Shown here: piece after piece, positions 1 through 10,132 of the stretch | Numbering within the stretch: the first letter of the stretch is position 1 | Layout of the letters: each line of letters starts with the position of its first letter | Assembly: GCF_933775445.1 (NCBI RefSeq) | Contig: NC_065873.1 | Span: 25,544,001 to 25,608,000, forward strand | Source of the DNA: Argentina anserina | Taxonomy: Eukaryota > Streptophyta > Magnoliopsida > Rosales > Rosaceae | Reading direction: 5' to 3' | DNA length: 64,000 nucleotides | Program-made: the position numbers and the translations under genes | The notes under the pieces: generated by a model | Told to the model about the DNA's origin: nothing | What the model saw: the letters and a program-made list of their open reading frames with translations, nothing else | Database searches by the model: none

Positions 1-430
1 TGGGTCTGTTATACGTACTTGTCAACTTCATGGATCATGTATCTAATGCCCGAGTCGCTCTCCCATCACAGACTCACAGTTAACAATTCAGTCTCCCAGA
101 AACCATAGACTCGATTAATCTTCGATAAAGTAATAACTTGCGGTTCAATGGTGCCGCAGTGTTGCCTTGTTTTGATTTCATATATATATGATATGCATAT
201 GTATAGCTAAGGCCAATCTCACAAGTCACAAGTACGATAGAGCTCTCAACCAATCTCGAGATATAAAATATCAGAAGTACGTACGGTAGCTACAACCAAT
301 CTCAACCACTCATTAAGCTAGAAAAGATTTCAAATGGAAGATATCAATACCAATAACATTTCAGGTTATTGACAACAATAAACATGATCGATGACATATA
401 TAATTGTGTATATACATGTATACAGGGTCT
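1..430. other. AT-rich intergenic DNA, no gene seen
   Basis: No open frame of note, no RNA gene and no recognisable repeat boundary. The stretch contains short TA-rich runs only and leads into the foldback cluster that starts near 430. Confidence 0.5.
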
Positions 431-790
431 TCCACTAAGGGATTTCTTTTTTGAGTTTTTTAAAATAATAGGTTTCGTGACTAACTCCTCTGAACATCTC
501 CTTTCAACATTTAGATTCTAATGTATAGATCATTCTGTAAAATTTCAGCCAAAATGGAGGTGTTTAAGAATTCAAAACTAAGATTTAAACTTATAAGCAT
601 GAACGATTCTGGTTTGACAGATTTGGTGCGTCCATTGCTTTCACCAAATTTGATACCTCAACGGTCACCATTTTGGTTAAAATTTTACAAATGTGATCTA
701 CACATAAAACCATAAAAGTTTAGCGATGTAGATGTGAAAAAGTCAATGAAAAGTTGATGAATAAACTATCCCTTTAAAATACCAAAAAAA
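430..790. repeat. Foldback (inverted-repeat) element A
   Basis: The left half, with the block ending near 550 (ATGTATAGATCATTCTGTAA), is an imperfect reverse complement of the right half near 680-790 (TGTGATCTACACATAAAACC and following). The arms run through most of the element, as in foldback MITEs. It carries the same internal grammar as the other four elements in this cluster: a GTAGATCAT block, then AAATTTCAGCC, then a central GAACG/CGTTC region. No coding capacity. The short 64-residue frame inside it is incidental. Ends and target-site duplication were not resolved. Confidence 0.5.
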
Positions 791-919
791 ATCATTTAGT
801 AGAAGGGCTCTCTATGTATATTAGGTATATGTATATACCAGACATTCAACGACGCCATACGTAGGTATTATACAGCGAGCTAGCCATGCAGTATACAATA
901 TAGTCATAGAGATTTAGTG

Positions 920-940
920 ATATATATATATATATATAAA
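920..940. repeat. (TA)n microsatellite
   Basis: Short uninterrupted TA run bordering foldback element B. Confidence 0.8.
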
Positions 941-944
941 CTTT

Positions 945-1335
945 CTTGGCTGCGGAGGTCCGCACAAATGGTTTTGATGCGGATTTTTATTTTTTCACTA
1001 CTTTTTGATTAAATTTCATCATCTCCACCGTTTAATATCTAGATAATATTGTGTAGATCATCTTTGCAAATTTTCAACCAATTCGGTAATCGTTAAGGCT
1101 CTCAAAATTAAAATTTTTCTATTAAAAACATGAACGGTTCATGTTTGACATAATTCAGTCCGTCCATTTGTTTTTTGAGTTTTAAAGTCTTAACGATTAC
1201 CAAATTGGCTTAAATTTTGCATAAATGATCTACACAATATTATCTAAATACTAGACGGTGTAGATAAGAAAATTCGATCAAAAAGTGATGCAAAAATGGA
1301 AATCCACACTTGAGAAAAATTATATATATATATAT
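945..1335. repeat. Foldback element B
   Basis: Long imperfect inverted repeat. The left arm (CATCTCCACCGTTTAATATC, about 1020-1040, then ATTGTGTAGATCATC) is mirrored by the right arm around 1225-1265 (GATGATC-type block, CTAGACGGTGTAGATAAG). The outer left end contains GCGGAGGTCCGCA, also found at the terminus of element D, which suggests the same family. No protein is encoded; overlapping short frames are artefacts of the inverted repeat. Confidence 0.6.
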
Positions 1336-1344
1336 GAGAGGATC

Positions 1345-1689
1345 GAGAGCGAACGTCCGCAAGTGCAGACGATGGCGATTTTCGGGGACCGGCGACGCGC
1401 AACGACAGTGCGGATAGTGCCAGCCCTGCTCCCCCCCTCCCAACACTCTTGTCTGTGCCGGCCAGAGCTCCAGCGTCGACCCATAGCGACCGAAATTGGT
1501 AAATTTATGTAAATTTCAAGTTTTCTAAAAATTTACCGATTCTGGCCGCCGTGGACTGTGATGAAACTCCGGTCGGTACATACATAAGCACCGGGAGGAG
1601 GGAGCACAGTCGACACCATTCACACCATGGTTGCGGGTCGCCGGAATCGCTGACATCCGCACTTTTGGAGAGTTGCAGACGTCCATTCT

Positions 1690-1690
<1 letters not shown>
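1345..1690. repeat. GC-rich island of unknown origin, possible transposon remnant
   Basis: About 340 bp much richer in GC than its surroundings, placed between foldback element B and a (TA)n tract. It contains an internal near-palindrome (AATTGGTAAATTTA at about 1493 against AAATTTACCGATT at about 1533), and its edges share GTGCGGA/CCGCAC words in opposite orientation. No gene is recognisable, although weak open frames cross it. It could be an inserted non-autonomous element or a captured gene fragment; the sequence does not decide. Confidence 0.3.

Positions 1691-1741
<51 letters not shown>
1691..1741. repeat. (TA)n microsatellite
   Basis: About 25 uninterrupted TA units directly beside foldback element C. 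Many plant MITEs insert at TA sites. Confidence 0.95.
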
Positions 1742-1743
<2 letters not shown>

Positions 1744-2144
1744 TCCCTATCCAGAGTGAAACTTCACTCTGAAATTACATAGTGAAGTTCCAATTTTGGC
1801 ACATTTCTCGGTCAATTTTTTTCACCATAAGCTATTTAATATTTAGGTATGCTATTCAAGATCATCTATACAAAATTTCACATAATTCGGACATTGTTAA
1901 GGTATTGAAATTAGATTAAATCAATGAATGAATCAAAACTGTTAAACGTGAACCGTTCGCGTAAATCTCAATTTTGAAAGCTCAAACCATTGTCAAATTG
2001 GATGAAACTTTGTAAAGATGATCTTGAATAACATACTTAAATATTGAATCGCTTATGGTGAAAAAATTTGATCGAAAAGTGTGTCAAAATTGAAACTTCA
2101 CTATGTAATTTTCAGAGTGAAGTTTCACTATGGATAGAAACTAT
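1741..2144. mobile_element. Foldback MITE C (same family as element E)
   Basis: Both ends carry AGTGAAACTTCACTCTGAAA in opposite orientation, followed on each side by ATTACATAGTGAAGTT and a TTTTGGCACA/TGTGTCAAAA block. Inside, TTTCACCATAAG pairs with CTTATGGTGAAA and ATTCAAGATCATC with GATGATCTTGAAT. The whole element can therefore fold into one long hairpin. It has no coding sequence. A second diverged copy lies at 4147-4541, just upstream of the PYL gene. Class is inferred from structure only. Confidence 0.8.
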
Positions 2145-2576
2145 GGAGCTTTTCAGGTGCGGAGGTCCGTACCTTAAGCTAAGGTACGGATTTTCATTTT
2201 TTATCAACTTTTCGATCGATTTTTCACATCTCCACCGTCAAATATCTAGGTTATAATGTATAGATCATCTCCACAAAATTTCAGCCGATTTCATGATCGT
2301 AAGGTATCAAACTAATCAAAACCAATGGACGGATTAAATTTGCCGAACTTGAACCGTTCATATTTTGAGTAGAAAATCGAAGTTATGAGTACCTTAACGG
2401 TGATGGAATCATGTGAAATTTTGTAGAGATGATCTATACGTTATAGCCTAGATATTGGACGGTGGGAGGCTTTTCAGGTAAGGAGGCCCTTATCTTAGCT
2501 TAAGGTACGGATTTTCAATTTTTACCAACTTTTCGATCGAGTTTTCACATCTGGACCTCCGCACCTGAAAAGCTCC
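2145..2576. mobile_element. Foldback MITE D with perfect 24-bp terminal inverted repeats
   Basis: Positions 2145-2168 and 2553-2576 are exact reverse complements over 24 bp (starts GGAGCTTTTCAGG). The interior is rearranged. The segment GTACGGATTTTCA followed by CAACTTTTCGATCGA appears near 2185 and again near 2505 in direct orientation, and an internal degenerate copy of the terminus (GAGGCTTTTCAGGTAAGGAGG) sits near 2468. This reads as one element whose right end was duplicated or nested. It abuts element C with no spacer. Confidence 0.75.
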
Positions 2577-4146
2577 GCGTGTGTGTGTATATATATAGCT
2601 GTGTATTATCTGTTTCTTGCTGCTCTTTTTCTCAACTTTGCGTGAAACCAAAGACCCATATAAACAGGACGACCTAGCTAGGCACCTAGCTTAGCTGAAA
2701 CTGCATGGCCAATCCTTTGAATAATGATTCAGTAGGAGTAGTTCGTTGAACCAAATTGTATTATTCAGCAGCCATGTATATGGATAAATTAAATAAATGT
2801 ATAAGTTGAATCAAGATTTCAGAACAATATCACGTAGGTGATATCGCTTTTAGAATGAAACAAATCCAGAACCACACGATTGGATCATAATTCTGGCACC
2901 ACACGAGAAGCTAATAGCTTCTAAAGACCAAAGCAAAAAGTGTGCGATCCTTTTCTACAAATGCAAAAATGTGGCTAGGGCTGAATATTCACCATTGCTT
3001 TATTTCACATCAAATTTTATCACGCAATTGTATGATGGGGTTGAGTTTCAGAGACTGGAGATATTGGAGATGAATGATGTATGGCAAAATCATGTCAATT
3101 CACGCGGGAGTTTGTTAGAGTTAATGAGTTATCACATGAATTATCCACGAATCGAACTCCAGCTTTTCAAGGATTGCGACTACTCCTTTCATACACATTA
3201 CTAGCTTCCTCAGTTCCTCCTTTTTAGTCTTCTCCGGCCTCTTTCCTCTTTCACACTCTCTAGTCTCTACCCCTCTCATTTCTCGGTTTGATTACCATCC
3301 ATATCCCTCGATCTTGGTTAATTAGTTCATCAAGATTATCACATTTATACTAGCTCATTCATACGCTGTCTTAGGATTTGAGATATAAACAAATGAAATT
3401 CCATAAAATATATCGAGGATGTGGGATTTTCTCCTTCTCATTTTCATGTCTCATATTAGTACATACGCTATTGTGAATCAGCTATTATGAAATTTAATAG
3501 TATGTATTGGTATACGTACTTATAGATAAATTAATAATATAATTAATAATTGTACTCATCATGTAATGTATTTCAAACGTTTGCATGTTCGCTATTTTAA
3601 TATTGTTGCCAAATAAACTGACAATATATACAGTCATCATATAACATACTTGACCACAAATTTAACATAATATATGGAGCAAACCGATAGTTTATGCAAT
3701 CATCATGTAACATATTTCAAAGTTTGTGTGATCATTATTTTAGTATAATTTTTTGACAAAAAAAACCAATAATATCTTGTAACGTACATATTTCAAATGC
3801 TTGCACATTTTCAAAATTAAGAATAATAGGCTTAAAAATCATTAAGATGGCAAGGTCGATGATCACGCTTAAACCTTTGGAAGAGAATACAAATTACTTG
3901 TTTTCTTTTTTCGTTTTTCCAAATGGAACAAATACCTACTAGCCTCACGTTACCTGATGACCTTGGGATTTTATTCTAGCTTTAACAACTCACTCATCAT
4001 TAAGCAATATATATGTGTGTGGTCAACTTGTATGAGAAACATGATCACTCTGGACTCGCCTATGCAACTTGTGTTTGTTTCCTAATAATATTGTAACCAC
4101 TTTGGATAAAAGTATTCACTCATTATATATATATATATATATAATT
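2577..4146. other. Intergenic, no gene recognised
   Basis: AT-rich DNA. A 77-codon open frame at 2971-3204 has no recognisable domain and no flanking splice structure, and was not called. Several near-repeats of a CATCATGTAACATATTTCAAA phrase occur near 3555-3790, suggesting an old degenerate short repeat. Confidence 0.5.
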
Positions 4147-4541
4147 CATAATCATAATGAAGTTTCACTCTAAAATTAAAGAATGAAGTTCCAACTTTAG
4201 CACACTTTTCGGTCAAATTTTTTCACTATAAGCAATTCAATATTTAGGTATATTATTCAAGATCATCTCTACAAAATTTCATCCAATTCGGACATCGTCA
4301 AGTTATTGAAATAAGATTAAATCAATGAATGAATTAAAACTGTTCAACATGAACCGTTCGTGTAAATCTCAATTTCAAAAACTCAAACCATTTTATAATT
4401 AGATGAAACTGTGTAGAGATGATTTTAAATAGCATATCTAAATATTAAATCACTTATAGTGAAAAAAAATTTACCGAAAAATGTGCCAAAATTAAAATTT
4501 TATTATGTAATTTTAAAGTGAAGTTTTGGACATGAACTATA
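4147..4541. mobile_element. Foldback MITE E, diverged copy of element C
   Basis: Collinear with element C over its whole length: TGAAGTTTCACTCTAAAA start, TTCGGTCAAATTTTTTCACT, ATTTAGGTATATTATTCAAG, ATCAATGAATGAATTAAAAC, and the mirrored right half ending AAGTGAAGTTTTGGACATG. Divergence is substantial, so it is an older or different insertion. Its right end is immediately followed by TATATAAA at 4542-4549, about 410 bp upstream of the PYL start codon. Confidence 0.75.
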
Positions 4542-4549
4542 TATATAAA
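4542..4549 (+). promoter_or_regulatory. Candidate TATA box upstream of the PYL gene
   Basis: TATATAAA directly at the border of MITE E, followed by AC-rich sequence, about 410 bp before the PYL ATG. A second TATA-like motif (CATATATAA) occurs at about 4843. Which one is used cannot be told without transcript data. Confidence 0.35.
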
Positions 4550-4954
4550 CAATCACGAAAAAAGCACCTCACATTCATCTCCTTTCCAACACTGGCTAGC
4601 TATTTGTGACATCCACTTTTCGTCTCTGCGCATTTGCTTTTGTCGCATTGCCACAACAAGATTGAGCTAAAGAATTAAGACCTTCCCAAAATAGTTAAGA
4701 TATGCTCCACCACTCTAATTCCCTCAATTTGGAACTAAGCACACTTCTTAATCATAAACGGACTTGTACAATAAAATGTCCCAGGGGTATGATTGTCATG
4801 ATCATAATATGTCTAGGAATATTAACCCTCATGCGCGCGTATTCATATATAACATCAAAGATACAAGCAACTGAAGCAAGGACCAAAGCCAGAGCCAGTG
4901 CCAGCCTCGTTCTTATTCTTGTTCCTTTTGTTCTTGCTCTAGTTCAAGTTTTCG

Positions 4955-5527
4955 ATGGAGTTGAGCCGAAGTGAACCTCCTCAGGGGCTAACCTCCGAGG
5001 AACTTTCCGAGCTTGAGCCCCTTATTGGCACCTACCACAAATTCGAGCCGTCCCCCAGCAAATGCACGTCGCTAATTACGCAACGAATCGAAGCTCCGAC
5101 CGGGCTCGTCTGGCCCTTAGTCCGGAGCTTCGACAACCCCCAAAGGTACAAGCATTTCATCAAGAGCTGCAACATGACCGGGGATGGTAGCGTCGGTAGC
5201 ATAAGGGAGGTCACCGTGGTCTCGGGCCTCCCGGCGTCCACGAGCACTGAGAGGCTAGAGATATTGGACGACGAGAAGCACGTGCTGAGCTTTCGGGTCG
5301 TCGGAGGCGAGCACAGGCTCAACAACTACAAGTCGGTTACTTCGGTGAACGAGTTCGAGAAAGAGGGCAAGGTTTACTCGGTGGTTTTGGAGTCGTATGT
5401 GGTTGATATACCGGAAGGGAATACCGTAGAGGATACGAAGATGTTTGTGGACACTGTGATCAAATTGAACCTGCAAAAGCTTTCTGTGGTGGCCATGGCT
5501 AATCTGCATGGGGGTGGACAAGAATAG
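4955..5527 (+). CDS. PYL2: PYR/PYL/RCAR abscisic acid receptor, PYL2-like
   Basis: Soluble START/Bet v 1-fold ABA receptor. With bound ABA it inhibits clade A PP2Cs and so releases SnRK2 kinases. The 190-residue intronless frame has the family's usual length. Visible are YKHF with the conserved ABA-carboxylate lysine at about K66, the gate loop SGLPA (90-94), the latch GGEHRL (117-122), LNNYKSVTSVNEF and ESYVVDIPEGN (146-156), and the C-terminal helix around VDTVIKLNLQKL. The start at 4955 gives an N-terminus matching PYL2 (GLTSEE followed by LEPLIGTYHKFEP). All ligand-pocket landmarks look intact. An upstream frame at 4702-4974 overlaps the start codon by 20 bp. The PP2C at 59.7 kb is not of the ABA co-receptor type, so the two genes are not an obvious pair. 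Assignment to PYL2 rather than PYR1, PYL1 or PYL3 rests on remembered similarity. Confidence 0.95.
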   Translation: MELSRSEPPQGLTSEELSELEPLIGTYHKFEPSPSKCTSLITQRIEAPTGLVWPLVRSFDNPQRYKHFIKSCNMTGDGSVGSIREVTVVSGLPASTSTERLEILDDEKHVLSFRVVGGEHRLNNYKSVTSVNEFEKEGKVYSVVLESYVVDIPEGNTVEDTKMFVDTVIKLNLQKLSVVAMANLHGGGQE

Positions 5528-7119
5528 TTTGATGCCAATAGTGGTCAACTTTTAGTGGTTACTTTGCAAGTTTGATTTCTCATTTCTGTTTCTTCTTTCT
5601 TTTTTCTTCTTCCATCTTTTCTTATTTCACTTATTGATACAGTTGGGAATTGATTAATACATTGGGACATTGGGTGTCGAGTTGTCGACCCAGACTATTT
5701 TCAAGTTAATAATATTGTCATTGAGCAATGGTTTTATATATGTGTTGCAACTTGTCATTCAATTTCTCTTCAATAAAACGGAGAAAAGAAAAGGCTTCCA
5801 TTTGGTTTTAATGGTTTAATACGTATGAACTATGGGAAACGGATTGTATGCACCACGCACCCTCAAATCTCAACCGTCCGTACGTCCCCGTCAAATCTCA
5901 AATCTCAACCGTACTTTTGTACCCTATCAAATCTCAACCGTATATTTGCACGTCAACAACCGTCTCGTTCAAGTTTGTGAGTTACGTGAGTAAAGAAAAA
6001 ACAACAACGATAGTCAGATTTTTCAGTTCTTTACTCCTCATCTTTTTTGCAGTTGTTTTGTAAAATAACATCAATTGAACTTTTAGTATGGATGATCGAG
6101 TTTATGATGATTATACATAAGTTATTGTTTTTTTCATCATTTATCTGTGTTTTTTTATTTGATTGTTAATTACTTCACACTTTATCATTTTATAATTTCG
6201 ACAGTTTTATCCTCTGACATATCATCAACATGATTATGAGATCGAAACTGAGAAAATATATGTTTCTTTCATGAGTAATTAAGATCGTCTGCATATTTGC
6301 TTACTAGTACAGTAGTCTAGTACTATAACTAAACTCTATGTTCATTGGATATCCATGTTCATTTATTCTTATAGTTTATGTACAATATTACAAATTCAAC
6401 AATGTACGCACCCTATTTTTTGCAATTCACGGTTTGAGTGTCAAAAATTCTCACTAAGCAAAGTATGCACTGATTTGAGTAATTAATTTCTAAATTTAAT
6501 ATAGGTGCGTCACCTCTTCTTCAACATTATGTAAATTTCTCACAAAATTCGTTACAACTCATAACGTAATTATTCATCCAATCACATTAGTAAACTCTTG
6601 TTACGATGATGACAACATGACTCCATTCATCATTGTTTAATTGTTAGACCGACTGCTCAAGTGAGCAGCCGTAGCAACATTAAAATGGAAATACCACTGA
6701 TCAAGTAAAAAACATTTTGAATTTAGCATGAATTTGATCTAACCTTGTTTCGTACACTAGTCATCATTGAGTATTTATAGTTTTATATGGTTCTGCAATC
6801 TAAATAATGCATATACCATTAAGAACAGCATATGGTTTCAATCATCTATTCATTGCCCTATGCTTGTAGTGGTTCGCCCACACCCGAAATGAACTCGAAC
6901 ATATACACTGTCTTTCAATGTTTGCCCTATGTATGCGTTTAATCTGTAACACAATTAGTCCCCATCTATTATCGGTATTTTGTCAAACAGTTTTCGTGCA
7001 CTCTTGCAAATAAAATGGACGTAGTCATAGAGCTCTAATCCGGCAGATAAATTGATGGGTTTTGCCTTGTGTCCGTCACAATTTAAGTTGTATTGGAGGA
7101 AAGAATGCCATCGAGATCG
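5528..7119. other. PYL 3' region and intergenic DNA
   Basis: The likely PYL 3' UTR contains AATAAAA near 5771. From about 5862 to 5945 the phrase CAAATCTCAACCGT recurs four times in direct orientation, a short degenerate repeat. Nothing else recognisable; very AT-rich. Confidence 0.5.
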
Positions 7120-7179
7120 AATTAATCAAAAAGAGTGGCTAGCTAGCTACTTACTCACTATCCACTCTTTGATTAAATT
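7120..7179. repeat. Short perfect-looking hairpin
   Basis: AATTAATCAAAAAGAGTGG at 7120-7138 faces CCACTCTTTGATTAAATT at 7162-7179 with a 23-nt loop containing CTAGCTAGCT. The arms pair except for a small indel. Function unknown; it could be a MITE end pair, a hairpin-forming RNA or a chance palindrome. Confidence 0.6.
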
Positions 7180-8700
7180 GGTGATGATTTTTTTCGTGTG
7201 GCTAAAATACCAACCCTGATTTTAAGGGCAAAGGCACAAGAAAAGGAAGTTCAATTGTTCATGGTGACTTTTGAGCAAACCTAATTAGGGCACATGTGAT
7301 CATCACGAACCAGTCTTCGGTGGCCTAGTATACATCTCCAAATTTTATTTTGATCGACATTGATCTACCTCATGGGAAGGAGCTCTCTCCATAAATGCTT
7401 TAGGGCTCATGTGATAGAGTCTAGAGAGTAACACAAATAAGTGAATCTCTTCACGATTCTTACAATCGAAGAATGTGGTACATAAAAGTTTGAAGACTTG
7501 AGAAAATTGTGACCTAGAAAACTAGAATTCTAGAAAGTTTGGACATTTAGTGCAAGGGAAGAAGCTAAGAACTTATCTATTATAACCATGGATCCCTATA
7601 CTATAAGAGAAGGTTTTCATTGACAAATGTAGTTTAGTTTGCTACATTTAGTACTTTAGATTGATGCTTAGGTTAATCTAGGTGAATTATTCATCGACAG
7701 AATGACAGTTGTGCATCCATATGGGCTTTCTGGGATTTAACTAACAAGCTTGGCCCAATAACTGTTCAGGACATTGGCCCAATAACTGTTCAGGACATTG
7801 ATTGATGCAATGGGAAGTTGGGAACGACCGGGTCTTGCAATGAAACCCGATCCGGATCCAAACAAAAGCTTCTTTGTTTCGGTCGACCTACGGACTTGTC
7901 TTTACTTCAGACAGACATGCATTAGCAGCATTACTGATGAATACCTTTCAAAAGCCAATGATTTGATGGCAATCCCAAATTGCACACTGTAAATTAATTT
8001 TCCAAAAGAAAATAATAAAAGGGCAAGTCTGTGAGCGGTTCTGTTCTTAAGTTTTGTTGGTTTGTTTTTGCTGTACAAAAAACACAGAAAATTATTGAAG
8101 ACTTGGCTTGCTTCACATGGTTGCTCTCTACTCGTCTACTTGCTGAGTTGCAGTGGCTGATGACTTGTATTTATTTGGTTTTCAAATCATGCAATGTACT
8201 GCCACAAATGGCCACAAAATCTGCAAAAGAGAGGCATTGCAGTTTGCATGTACTGTCACATCAGAAACCAAAATTTTTTGCTTCATCTACTGTAAAAACC
8301 CTTATTTAATTTGCCATGAAATCATTGATCCCAAGAATTAAACTTAGAGGAAGATCACTAAGTAGATTGCCTCTGTTTCATCATTATTTTTGAACCTGAC
8401 CTTATTCTCACGCTAACCCTCTAATACCTAATGCAACCTATAATCTTTACTCTCTTTAGCCAACACAGACAAGTAGTTAGAGGTTTCTTAATTGCATGTC
8501 CTCATAAATTGTGAGAGATCTCCCCACAAGATTTTCTGAATCAAATTTTGGGGGTTCTCTTCTGCTTGCATCATCATTGTAATGAGTACACTGCTGCAAC
8601 AGTGCCTCTCTTTTCACCTTTTAATTTCAATAAGGGTTGGTGTAGCTTCAAAAGTTTGAGACCCTCTCCGCTACATTTAACTCTGATCTTTCTCAATCAA
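7180..8700. other. Intergenic, no gene recognised
   Basis: Contains a 24-bp exact direct duplication (GGCCCAATAACTGTTCAGGA start) at about 7751-7799. Open frames at 7798, 8031 and 8153 overlap each other in different frames and show no domain. Confidence 0.5.
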
Positions 8701-10132
8701 GCTTGACTAATTAGGGTAAAAAAAGAAATGGCAAGAAAGCAGAGGTCTTTTTCACTCATCACTGAGCAAAAATGGGGTTTGAAGGGACCGGGCAGCTGCA
8801 ACAGTGAGAGAGAATCCAGATTTTTAGAGAGTGCAGAGACTGAAGCAGAAGATAATGAGAGGAGGACAAAAGAGATCAGAGAAATATCAATGGGCCCTTC
8901 AAAGCCTGTAAGAAAAATGAGTGCCACACTGCCACTGGCGCCATTTCAGTAATGTGTTTTCTTCTCTCTTCTCTCTGTGTGTGGTTCTCCTCTAGAGCTC
9001 TGCTCTTTTATCTTGGATTTTAATTATTGGGTCCTATTCATATTCAAGCATTCTCATTTCTGTGATGAACGTGTTTTGATTTTTCTTGTCTTTGTATTTA
9101 TACATAAACTCTCTCTTTCTTCCCTTTATTGGGTTCTCTGAGACTTGGCTGCCTTTAAACTTGTGGCTATGGCAAGAGAAGAAAGGAAAGAGTAAATGAT
9201 GAAACTTGATGGGTCCCCATTATTGCTGAAGCTCTGAATCTCAGTTTCTTGGGGTTTGGTTTCTTATAAAGAACCAACCTTTTCTGGTCATTCTTCATAA
9301 AAATACAAACTTTATGTGTGTGCTTTAAGTTCATGGGTGGATGCATGAGAGCTCATCGTTTAGCTTTTTCTCTTTGTTAAAAAGAAAAGGAACAAACAAT
9401 TTTACCGCGGCATTCTGGCTTCACTGTGCTCCTTTAAGGGACAAGTGAGAATCATAGCTTGTGAACTTTCACTTCATTGGCTTGTTTCTCTGGGAATTTA
9501 TACATATATAGGTTCAATCCTTATCTCAGGTACAGGAAATTCTATCTTTCAACTTAATGTAGATTTATATTTCGATTTGGGGAATCCCATGAATCTCCTC
9601 TAAATTTTCTGATACCATTTTTTTTTGCCATGTAGAAGCTTTGCTGCTGCATTCTCGGTAGAAGTGTTTGCTGGAGGGTTATATATGCTCTTCAAGTTAA
9701 GAATTAGGTTGGTGACCTTACCATTTGCCTTTGTTAGTTGTGATAATTCACATTTCTGTTCAATGTTTGCATTTCTGTAATCCTATTTATGTATTATCAT
9801 GCTGATTTCCCTTTGTCATTTTCTTGCTTTACTAGTGTGATATTTTGTTCAATCATAATGCTAGGCTGATGTTTTGCTTTACTTCCTACCTCTGCATTTT
9901 CCCAGAAATTAGAATGCTAAAAGTTGTGTCTTTCAGTGCTCTTGTGTCTTTGAATTAAAGATATTAACTTCAGGTTTGAATTTATTCAGGCTGAGGTAGT
10001 AGATATTGGTAATCAGTTCATCAGAGCTGAGAAAGTGACTGTTCATCTCGCCTGATTTTGAAGTTTCTTAATGTCCTTTTGTCCAAACCTCTTGTTGATG
10101 TCCAATGCAATCTGAGATTTGTGTCCTGAGAT
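8700..10132 (+). promoter_or_regulatory. Promoter and probable long 5' leader of the ATH1-like gene
   Basis: No protein-coding exon of the downstream gene is found here, but pyrimidine-rich tracts followed by CAG (for example near 9965-9990) suggest a spliced leader. Two short upstream frames abut each other: 9169-9195 (8 codons plus stop) and 9196-9237 (13 codons plus stop). Whether they are in the mature leader is unknown. The 74-codon frame at 8728-8952 shows no domain. Confidence 0.35.

Noticed and set aside
3130..3170. tRNA-like TCGAACTCC motif near 3148
   Set aside because: No matching acceptor, D or anticodon stems could be formed around it on either strand.
2971..3204. 77-codon plus-strand frame between MITEs D and E
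   Set aside because: No recognisable similarity and surrounded by decayed repeat-like DNA.
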